This document shows positions 1-5,221 of a stretch of DNA of 11,665 nucleotides, in pieces. Where the stretch lies: positions 1 to 11,665 of the forward strand of contig CAZWUO010000116.1 in NCBI GenBank assembly GCA_964636675.1. Reading direction: 5' to 3'. Within the stretch, counting starts at the first letter, position 1, and every line of letters begins with the position of its first letter. This DNA comes from JALUUH01 sp964636675 (GTDB lineage Bacteria; Pseudomonadota; Gammaproteobacteria; S012-40). Made by a program: the position numbers and the translations under genes. A model generated the notes under the pieces. That model saw nothing but the letters and a program-made list of their open reading frames with translations. It searched no databases and was not told the DNA's origin.

Positions 1-2
1 AT

Positions 3-1823
3 TCCCGGTCCACTACGGGTTCGCCGCGTTGGCAACGGCATGCCAGCCGCTTGATCTGGGATGACCCGGGTCGCTTGAATCGCTGGGTCGTAGGGGATTT
101 TACCGCATTTTCCGGGCTGTTAGGTGGGGGTGGAGCATACGCTGGTTTGCGCCTGTCACGCCGGTTTTCGCTGCAGCCTCAAGTCCGCCGGGGGCCGGGG
201 TTGGATTTAACGGGTATGTTATGGGCGCCATCAGAGCTCGAAGTTTACGTCGATGAACGCTTGGTGCGGCGTGAACGCTTGCCCCCCGGACAGTTTACGC
301 TCAACGACGTGCCCACTTATTCTGGGGTAGGCCAGGCAACGGTGGTTATTAAAGATATTATGGGTCGCGAGTCACGCATCGTGACAGACTTTTACCGCTC
401 CGCGCAGCTGTTGGCGCCAGGGCTACATGACTATAACCACAGCATTGGTTTCCCGCGTCGCCGCACCACGTTGAACGGTAACCAATATGCGGCACAGCCT
501 GTCTATCTGGGGTTCCATCAATGGGGTGTTACCCGTGCCCTGACGGTCGGGATGCGTACCGAGGTGGGTGCAGCGATGATCAACGCGGGCCCCACCGCTG
601 CATTTGTTGCGGGTCCTTTGGGGGAAGTCGAGCTGGCATTGGCGCTGAGCGGAACCCCCGGTGACCGCGGTGCCGCGGGCCACGTAGCGCACTTCTATCG
701 TGGCGCGGGTTTCAATACCCGTTTCTCATTGCGCGCGACTTCGCGCCGTTACGCCCACCTTGGCTTGACGCCGCAACAAGATCGCGCCACGTTGCAAGGT
801 TTGTTTGGTTTTGGGTATTACCACGCCAAACTGGGTTCCATTGCGCTGACTTACAACCAGACTCGTCGTTATTTAGCGCCGATGGTTGCAAGCTATCGCT
901 TATCGTTTGCGCGGCGTACGTTTGCGCGTAGTTTTGTGTCCGCGAGCTTATTATACAATGATGGCCCCGGAACTCGTTATAGCGTGGATTTACGCTTGAC
1001 CCTGCCACTGGGTCGTCGACATCATGCAAGCGCCGACCGACGGGTTACAGAAAACCAAGAAACCGATACGGTCAGTTTGCGCCAACAACTGCCTGTTGGC
1101 AACGGCTTGGCTTATGACGCGTGGTACCAACGTCGCCGTGATCCGTTGTCGGTTGATGACAATGCTCGGCTCGGATTGCGTTACCAGGCACCTGCGGGGC
1201 TTTACACCGCGACCCGTGAACGCAATGCTACGTTATCGCGTTCGACACTGAGCGCAGCGGGCAGTTTCACCTATGTTGGTGGTGTGTTGCGACCTTCGCG
1301 CACGGTGCGTGATGGTTTTGCATTGGTCAAAGTAGGGCGTTTGCAAGGCGTACGTGTCTATCACCAGCATCAACTCGTTGGTCGTACCGATAAACGCGGT
1401 GAAATCCTGGTCCCGAATTTGATCTCATACCAAAACAACTTGCTGTCGATAGAGGACAAGGATATACCCATTAATTATGCACTGGCTAATACCAAGATAT
1501 TTGCGGCGCCGGTCACCAAAGGAGGCGGTGTGGTCGAATTCGATATCACCCGTCTGCAGGGGTTTGTGGGTTACATTTATTTCGATAATGGTCACGGGCC
1601 CCAGCCATTGGAATCCGTTCCGCTGCGGGTTGACAACGGCAAGCGTGTGATCGATACCATTATTGGTTTTGGCGGCGAGTTTTACCTCGAGAACTTGCAA
1701 CCGGGCGATTATCAGCTTACCGTGGCTTTGACCTCGGGCCAATGTGCGGCGCTGCTGACCTTACCCGATAGCGAGCAGATGATGGTTGATTTGGGCGAGG
1801 TTCATTGCCAGATACTGGAATAA
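3..1823 (+). CDS. Archaic (CsuD-like) fimbrial outer-membrane usher, 5' end beyond the window
   Basis: The usher is the outer-membrane beta-barrel pore that takes chaperone-bound pilin subunits from the periplasm and threads the growing pilus to the surface. The frame is open from base 3 without a stop, so the gene begins outside the window; the TTG at 51 is not a credible start. Seen in order: W-V-V-G-D-F near the left edge; the block SELEVYVDERLV...LPPGQFTLNDVP...GQATVVIKDIMGRES followed by LLAPGLHDY; a long beta-rich barrel region; then GVRVYHQHQLVGRTDKRGE-LVPNL and a C-terminal domain with GFGGEFYLENLQPGDYQLTV and a cysteine near the stop (LGEVHC). These blocks match the CsuD-type (archaic/sigma) usher family better than FimD/PapC. 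The chaperone and major pilin genes should lie to the left. Family call strong; substrate unknown. Confidence 0.9.
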   Translation, partial: SRSTTGSPRWQRHASRLIWDDPGRLNRWVVGDFTAFSGLLGGGGAYAGLRLSRRFSLQPQVRRGPGLDLTGMLWAPSELEVYVDERLVRRERLPPGQFTLNDVPTYSGVGQATVVIKDIMGRESRIVTDFYRSAQLLAPGLHDYNHSIGFPRRRTTLNGNQYAAQPVYLGFHQWGVTRALTVGMRTEVGAAMINAGPTAAFVAGPLGEVELALALSGTPGDRGAAGHVAHFYRGAGFNTRFSLRATSRRYAHLGLTPQQDRATLQGLFGFGYYHAKLGSIALTYNQTRRYLAPMVASYRLSFARRTFARSFVSASLLYNDGPGTRYSVDLRLTLPLGRRHHASADRRVTENQETDTVSLRQQLPVGNGLAYDAWYQRRRDPLSVDDNARLGLRYQAPAGLYTATRERNATLSRSTLSAAGSFTYVGGVLRPSRTVRDGFALVKVGRLQGVRVYHQHQLVGRTDKRGEILVPNLISYQNNLLSIEDKDIPINYALANTKIFAAPVTKGGGVVEFDITRLQGFVGYIYFDNGHGPQPLESVPLRVDNGKRVIDTIIGFGGEFYLENLQPGDYQLTVALTSGQCAALLTLPDSEQMMVDLGEVHCQILE

Positions 1824-1835
1824 GGCAGATGTTCC

Positions 1836-1857
1836 ATTCTCGGACAGCCTGCTAGAT
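1836..1857 (+). repeat. 22-bp direct repeat, copy A
   Basis: The core ATTCTCGGACAG is identical to positions 3807-3818, and 18 of 22 bases match over the whole unit (partner 3807-3828, same orientation). Copy A lies between the usher stop and the next gene. It may be a remnant end of a mobile element, but chance plus shared ancestry cannot be excluded. Confidence 0.5.
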
Positions 1858-1901
1858 GGCTTGGATGCCGTCTTTTATTTACGCCTACAAGGAGGAATGT
1901 T

Positions 1902-2363
1902 ATGCACAAGAATCGTCTATTATTATGCGCAACTGCGATGCTCGTGTTTGGTTTGCAGCCGGGTATTGCGGCCGAGGAGGGCGGTACGCTTGCGGTTAGT
2001 GTGAGTGTGCCGACCGAGTTAACATTGAGTGTCGAAGGTCATCCTGATCGCCTCGTTGTTGGATCTGCGGCCGTTGTCAAACAACAGCTCGATTATGATG
2101 CAATACTCACCGTGCAGAGTAACAATCCCGACGGTTTTAACCTGGCTGTAGTTGCCACCGCCGAACCCTATTACCGCTGGGTGGAGTTAATCATCGAAGC
2201 CAAACATTACCTGTTGTTGCCGGGTGGTCACATCCATATTCCCGTCAGTTATCGCGAGTCGGAAACATGGGTGCATCAGCTGCGCTATCGTTTTATTTTG
2301 TCAGCTGAGGCAAATACGGGTCAACACCCCTGGCCGCTGGAAGTGAGTGTCGTGCCGCTATAA
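1902..2363 (+). CDS. Small exported protein of the usher operon, putative pilus subunit or accessory
   Basis: 153 aa, not recognised as a named family. The start is fixed by a near-perfect Shine-Dalgarno sequence (AAGGAGGA at 1889-1896, six bases before the ATG). The N-terminus is a classical Sec signal peptide: K/R, a hydrophobic run, then GIAAEEG with likely cleavage after IAA. The mature part alternates short hydrophobic beta-strand-like stretches (TLAVSVSV, ELTLSVEG, FILSAEA, PLEVSVVPL) and contains no cysteine; the only one is in the signal peptide. It follows the usher by 78 bp on the same strand, so co-transcription and a role in the pilus are likely. In Csu-like operons the gene after the usher is normally a larger, cysteine-containing spore-coat-U-type tip adhesin, which this is not. 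It could be a minor pilin, a tip-domain remnant or a periplasmic helper. Confidence 0.75.
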   Translation: MHKNRLLLCATAMLVFGLQPGIAAEEGGTLAVSVSVPTELTLSVEGHPDRLVVGSAAVVKQQLDYDAILTVQSNNPDGFNLAVVATAEPYYRWVELIIEAKHYLLLPGGHIHIPVSYRESETWVHQLRYRFILSAEANTGQHPWPLEVSVVPL

Positions 2364-2383
2364 TCCTAAGCTAAGTACCAATT

Positions 2384-2451
2384 ATGCCAAATATCCATTG
2401 TGTTGGGAACTCGGGGCCGGTTATGGGCATATGGCAGGGTTTCAGGCCTGA
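2384..2451 (+). pseudogene. 5' fragment of a glycosyltransferase gene, related to the intact gene at 10316-11509
   Basis: Read with one 1-nt deletion just before 2401, this stretch gives M-P-N-I-H followed by CWELGAGYGHMAGFQ. This parallels the N-terminus of the intact glycosyltransferase (MSNITFCWELGAGYGHIAGF). At DNA level about 38 of 44 bases match from 2401 to 2444. Homology ends abruptly near 2445, and the frame hits TGA at 2449, where the transposase fragment on the other strand begins. Only the glycine-rich loop of the GT-B fold is left, so no function remains. Confidence 0.8.
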
Positions 2452-2454
2452 GTG

Positions 2455-2560
2455 CATGAATTCATTGCTATGAAAAACGGTTTGCCGATCTCTGCCGCGA
2501 TTCGTCACATGGTAGAAAGCGTGCTGATAGCTGATATTGGATACGTTGCGGTCTTGGCAT
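2455..2560 (-). pseudogene. N-terminal remnant of a REP-associated tyrosine transposase (RAYT, Y1/Transposase_17)
   Basis: On the - strand from the ATG at 2560 the sequence reads MPRPQRIQYQ and then, in another frame, HAFYHVTNRGRDRQTVFHSNE. This is the characteristic beginning of IS200-like RAYT proteins (MARPLRIxYxxAxYHVxxRG). The frame change is explained exactly by a tandem duplication of 7 bp (GCTGATA twice, 2523-2536); removing one copy restores one continuous frame. Only about 33 residues remain of a protein normally 150-300 aa long. The HUH motif and catalytic tyrosine are missing and homology stops at the junction with the glycosyltransferase fragment. It is certainly non-functional. 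RAYTs mobilise or maintain hairpin-forming repeats, so the hairpin at 5056-5120 is of interest. Confidence 0.82.
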
Positions 2561-2652
2561 TGAAATAGTATAGATGGAAGCCAGTTTTGTGGATTTTCAA
2601 ATGACCAGAAAGTTAATGTTATACAATATGCTTGACCCCTTCCTTCTCTTCC

Positions 2653-2805
2653 TTCTTTCGTGATGGTGAAAAGGAAATCGCCATTCTGACGAACCTGCCA
2701 AAAACCGTAGTCAGTGCTCAGCTCATTGCCGAGATCTATCGTAAACGGTGGTGCATAGAAACGATGTTTCAAGAATTGGAAGCACACTTACATTCAGATA
2801 AGTAG
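2653..2805 (+). pseudogene. IS4-family transposase, C-terminal-region fragment
   Basis: The frame reads FFRDGEKEIAILTNLP, then a linker, then IAEIYRKRWCIETMFQELE and HLHSDK before TAG at 2803. This is the IS4 DDE-transposase signature Y-(2)-R-(3)-E around the catalytic glutamate (IYRKRWCIE), preceded by the usual ILTNLP beta strand. There is no start codon or upstream catalytic-aspartate region, and the frame is closed by TAA at 2614. The stop comes right after the HLHS motif, where intact members continue. About 51 codons survive out of some 400, and no inverted-repeat ends were recognised. Confidence 0.85.
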
Positions 2806-2853
2806 TTTGATTACAATCGCCACGGGTGTATGAGTCGATACACTGTTATCGGT

Positions 2854-3750
2854 TCACCGAATTAAATACCGTGCAGAGGTGTCATCATTGTTCGCTTGGG
2901 GGCTTGGACTATTGTGTTTTTGTGTCAGTATAAAATTCACGATCGCTGCTATTGTTTTTTTGTCTCTTAATACTCGCCGATGCCCAAGCCCGGTGGTTTT
3001 TAGCAATTGTGCTGACCAGGCCTTGCTAATCATTTCTGCGTGATAGAATGGCACTTCTTTATCTTCTGTATCGTGTATGACTAAGCCTGGTGTGGTGAGT
3101 GTGGGGCCTTGTATTTCTAAGTCACAGCGTTGCCAGATGTCGGCACCCAATTTTTTTTCCAGCAACTTGGCGAGTTTCTGTGTTGCTGCTGGGTTAAAAT
3201 TTAAAAACTCAGCATAAAGATCTAATAACCATTCGAGTTTGGACGGTGAGCCTATGGTGATGGCGGCTTGAGTTTGTAAGCCTTGGCTGATGGCTAACAG
3301 GCTCGCAGCGCCGCCAAAGCTGTGGCCGATGGTGGCGTGGAAAGGCCCAAAATGGTGTTGAGCATCCAACAAAGCCTGGGCGCTGACAGGTAGACTACTG
3401 GTATTGCCGGGGGATGCGCCATGGCCGGGTAGGTCGATGGCGATGACTTCAAAACCTGCGTCATTGAGCGGGTCGGCAATGGCTCCCATTTGGCTGGCTC
3501 GGCCATTCCAACCGTGAACCAATAACACGTTTGGACCATCGGTGGGCCAGATCAGAGCATTGAGTTTGCCGTGTTTACTAACGACGTGTTGTTGTTTTGC
3601 AGCCAAAGTCCACGTGAGTTCGCGTTTGGGTGTATCGTGGCGGTGGGTTTTGAACCATTGTTGGAAGGCTAGGTGTGCGCAAATACCGGGGGCTAGATAA
3701 GAAGCTGGACCAACAGCAGTTTGTAAAAATTTCTGTAATAATGGATTCAT
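2854..3750 (-). CDS. Alpha/beta-hydrolase fold protein (serine hydrolase)
   Basis: 298 aa. The alpha/beta-hydrolase core is clear: oxyanion-side motif VHGWNGRAS near residue 80, then AIDLPGHGAS near 105, the nucleophile elbow GHSFGG (Ser near residue 143), a likely catalytic Asp in HDTEDKEVP (near 228) and His in GLGHRR (near 256). The N-terminal ~60 residues carry a helical segment (FLQTAVGPASYLAPGICAHLAF) that could sit at the membrane. The substrate is unknown; the family includes esterases, lipases and C-C hydrolases. The start is supported by AAGGAAG (3754-3760 read on the - strand), six bases before the ATG. It lies 54 bp behind tetR on the same strand, with its own copy of the regulator's presumed operator in that gap. 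The C-terminal tail (SPSPQANNDDTSARYLIR) is polar and probably disordered. Confidence 0.88.
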   Translation of the reverse strand: MNPLLQKFLQTAVGPASYLAPGICAHLAFQQWFKTHRHDTPKRELTWTLAAKQQHVVSKHGKLNALIWPTDGPNVLLVHGWNGRASQMGAIADPLNDAGFEVIAIDLPGHGASPGNTSSLPVSAQALLDAQHHFGPFHATIGHSFGGAASLLAISQGLQTQAAITIGSPSKLEWLLDLYAEFLNFNPAATQKLAKLLEKKLGADIWQRCDLEIQGPTLTTPGLVIHDTEDKEVPFYHAEMISKAWSAQLLKTTGLGHRRVLRDKKTIAAIVNFILTQKHNSPSPQANNDDTSARYLIR

Positions 3751-3759
3751 GATCTTCCT

Positions 3760-3779
3760 TACTTACTGATAGGTAAGTA
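3760..3779. promoter_or_regulatory. Putative TetR operator in front of the hydrolase gene
   Basis: TACTTAC and GTAAGTA form perfect 7-bp inverted arms around a 6-bp centre (TGATAG). The inner motif ACTTAC-N6-GTAAGT also occurs upstream of tetR (4407-4424). The site touches the hydrolase Shine-Dalgarno sequence. No convincing -35/-10 pair was found in the 54-bp gap, so it could block a weak internal promoter or read-through. Palindrome seen; binding by the neighbouring TetR is inferred. Confidence 0.7.
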
Positions 3780-3804
3780 TCTGATGCAAATAAAATTAGG
3801 TTCT

Positions 3805-4395
3805 CTATTCTCGGACAGTCTCCTTAATGTCCAGGTCTAAAAACAATTGGGTAACAACGTCTTCATAGAGTTGCGCATGGTCAGCTGAGGCCATGAGGGA
3901 GGCGCCTTGTAACATAGACCAGATTGCGAGGGCCTTGTTATGGGTATCACCCGAAAAATGCATGAGTTTTTGCTGTCGCCCTTTTGCCAGAATTTCGGTT
4001 AACCAATCACGTAGAATTTGGCTCAGGTGGTGGCTGGCCGACAACATGGACTCAGGCAGGAAATGGCGTTCGGCTTCTAATATTCCTAAAGGACAACTCA
4101 TACCTTGTTTGGACACATAATTACGCGGAATAGCGATCAAGCCGTTTAACAGGCGCACAGGGTGATTGCCATATTTGCTGTTCAGGTAATCGCGATATTG
4201 TTCAAATTGCACAATGAGCTGTTTTACATAGGCGTTGCCAAGATCCGCTTTGCTCGGGAAATGGTAATGAATAGCCGCATTTTTCATCCCAAGTCTTTCA
4301 GAAATATGTTTATAACTCAATCCCTTATAGCCAAGCTCCTGGATGAACTCAGCAGTTAAATCGAGTATAGTCTGTTGAGTGTCTTGTTTGCTCAT
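3805..4395 (-). CDS. TetR-family transcriptional regulator
   Basis: 196 aa. The N-terminal DNA-binding domain is typical: a helix TILDLTAEFIQELGYKG, then the helix-turn-helix LSYKHISERLGMKNAAIHYHFPSKADL (residues about 25-51), with the family's strongly conserved Y-H-F-P-S-K. The C-terminal ligand and dimer domain contains MSCPLGILEAE and LQGASLMA, resembling the TetR subgroup with a CPL-G-x-E motif near the effector pocket; the effector is unknown. It probably represses itself and the hydrolase gene behind it, since both have the palindrome ACTTAC-N6-GTAAGT upstream. No Shine-Dalgarno sequence precedes the ATG, consistent with a leaderless message (see promoter). The stop codon falls beside the 22-bp repeat at 3807-3828, so the last residues TVRE are encoded by repeat sequence. 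Confidence 0.92.
   Translation of the reverse strand: MSKQDTQQTILDLTAEFIQELGYKGLSYKHISERLGMKNAAIHYHFPSKADLGNAYVKQLIVQFEQYRDYLNSKYGNHPVRLLNGLIAIPRNYVSKQGMSCPLGILEAERHFLPESMLSASHHLSQILRDWLTEILAKGRQQKLMHFSGDTHNKALAIWSMLQGASLMASADHAQLYEDVVTQLFLDLDIKETVRE
3807..3828 (+). repeat. 22-bp direct repeat, copy B, inside the 3' end of tetR
   Basis: Partner of 1836-1857 in the same orientation: 12 identical bases (ATTCTCGGACAG), then 6 of the next 10. On the - strand it encodes the last residues of TetR, so tetR may have gained a new 3' end, or the similarity may be fortuitous. Confidence 0.5.
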
Positions 4396-4401
4396 ACATG
4401 A

Positions 4402-4430
4402 AGTATACTTACTAGTAAGTAAGTTCGCAA
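4402..4430 (-). promoter_or_regulatory. tetR promoter with an operator in its spacer; predicted leaderless start
   Basis: On the - strand there is a -35 box TTGCGA (4430-4425), exactly 17 bp of spacer (4424-4408) and a -10 box TATACT (4407-4402). Transcription would start near 4396-4394, which is the ATG at 4395. The operator motif ACTTAC-N6-GTAAGT (4407-4424) coincides with the spacer. It contains a perfect 16-bp palindrome TACTTACTAGTAAGTA (4406-4421). A regulator bound here would exclude RNA polymerase, a classic autorepression layout. Confidence 0.7.
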
Positions 4431-4479
4431 GATGCGCGGATAGCGTTATTGGTAGTAAGGTGTCTTATAGCTCAGAATT

Positions 4480-4508
4480 TTGTATCGCTTGCTGCGTTAA
4501 TTTAAAAT
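4480..4508 (+). promoter_or_regulatory. Possible promoter of the decayed lipoprotein gene
   Basis: TTGTAT (4480-4485), a 17-bp spacer and TAAAAT (4503-4508) lie 66 bp before the lipoprotein ATG. The -10 box is good and the -35 box weak. No palindrome overlaps it. Confidence 0.4.
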
Positions 4509-4573
4509 ATGGCGAGTTTATGATTTTCATCCGCATCGCTTATCTTATAGTCAAACAATAGAGGACGAAAAAA

Positions 4574-5048
4574 ATGAGAAATGTATTTTTGATATCCCTG
4601 ATAGTTTTGGGTTGTTATCGGGCTGCTCTGAAGAACAGCAGAATAAGTTATCACGACTGGGTGTGAGTTGGTAGAAGGTGATTACAAAGTCACGTTTGCT
4701 GAAGGAAATCATACAAAAACCTGGACAGTAATAGATAGTAAAGTCACGAGCGAACCCGCCAAAGGTTAACGTTTGGCTGATGCGTTATCGTATCGTGGCA
4801 TTCGTTGTTGGTTGGACGAACGTAAAAAATTCTTAGGTAATAATGAGCCAGTAGACATCAAAATATTTCCGCTAAATTGTGACGGGCAACTCAATAGTGG
4901 TTATTGGGTCAGAGGTAAATCACATTTACACAAAGCGCGCATGGTCGCTGACTTTGATGGCTGGGATCACAATGATGAGGTTTTTACCACCGCGCTTGAA
5001 AAACTGCTGGTAGCGTTACAACGTGCCAATGCAGATGCCATAAAATAA
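4574..5048 (+). pseudogene. Decayed lipoprotein gene (two frameshifts and an in-frame stop)
   Basis: A good ribosome site (GAGGA at 4561-4565) precedes ATG 4574. Frame 1 gives MRNVFLISLIVLG, then one base is missing at about 4611. The next frame continues LLSGCSEEQQNKLSRLG, a perfect lipobox L-S-G-C with the lipidated Cys at residue 18. A second base is missing at 4663-4664. The third frame runs ELVEGDYKVTFAEGNHTKTW and on to KG, meets TAA at 4767 (one change from CAA), then continues in the same frame through RLADALSYRGIRCW to the stop at 5046-5048. Repaired, it would be a lipoprotein of about 158 aa with an aromatic, charged mature domain; I do not recognise the family. The 3' 92 codons remain open (TTG at 4773) but have no ribosome site. 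Three lesions argue for a true pseudogene, though base-calling errors in a draft assembly are possible. Confidence 0.8.
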
Positions 5049-5055
5049 GAAAAGA

Positions 5056-5120
5056 AAGGGGGCATGTCTTGCAATGCAACATTGTTTATTTAAGTGTTGC
5101 ATTGCAAGATCTGCCCCCTT
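5056..5120. repeat. 65-nt imperfect palindrome (26-bp arms, 13-nt loop)
   Basis: Arms 5056-5081 and 5095-5120 pair with two adjacent mismatches. The outer part is AAGGGGGCA / TGCCCCCTT and the inner part TCTTGCAATGCAACA / TGTTGCATTGCAAGA. It begins eight bases after the lipoprotein pseudogene stop. There is no U-tract, so it is not a textbook Rho-independent terminator, though it could slow polymerase or protect an mRNA end. Its compact, self-complementary form is that of a dispersed extragenic repeat or small non-autonomous element; a RAYT relationship is inference. Confidence 0.75.
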
Positions 5121-5138
5121 AGCTGTGTAACCTTAACT

Positions 5139-5152
5139 CCCATATTTATGGG
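5139..5152. promoter_or_regulatory. Small palindrome upstream of the protease gene
   Basis: CCCATA-TT-TATGGG, perfect 6-bp arms, 70 bp before the protease ATG. It could be an operator. A TATACT box follows at 5177-5182 but no good -35 box is seen 16-18 bp upstream, so the promoter assignment stays weak. Confidence 0.3.
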
Positions 5153-5221
5153 ATAAGTTTTTTGCACGCGCTCGTTTATACTTATCTTTGTTGTGCTAAT
5201 CGAACAAAAGGAGTTGGGATC

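Larger units (their letters stand above)
2364..2853. other. Gene graveyard between the pilus operon and the hydrolase gene
   Basis: This 490-bp stretch has no intact gene. In order it holds a glycosyltransferase 5' fragment (+), a RAYT 5' fragment (-), about 90 bp of unassigned AT-rich DNA (2561-2652), an IS4 3' fragment (+), and 48 bp of unassigned sequence before the hydrolase stop. A 417-bp open stretch on the - strand (2371-2787) crosses all these pieces and is not a gene. Confidence 0.8.

Noticed and set aside
423..1742. Several 75-105-codon open frames overlapping the usher gene (423-692, 712-1029, 1024-1251, 1425-1742)
   Set aside because: They lie in other frames of a strongly coding usher gene, with no recognisable motif or ribosome site.
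2371..2787. 138-codon open frame on the - strand
   Set aside because: It crosses the antisense of the IS4 and glycosyltransferase fragments; only residues about 87-110 carry real (RAYT) similarity, and those need a frameshift repair to join the true start.
4773..5048. Independent 91-aa gene starting at TTG 4773
   Set aside because: No ribosome site, and the same frame continues upstream past a single TAA into coding-like sequence with a lipobox; better explained as the 3' part of a pseudogene.
5162..5221. TTG start 20 codons upstream of the protease ATG
   Set aside because: The extension has no ribosome site and would bury the signal peptide, while ATG 5222 has both a Shine-Dalgarno sequence and a proper signal peptide.
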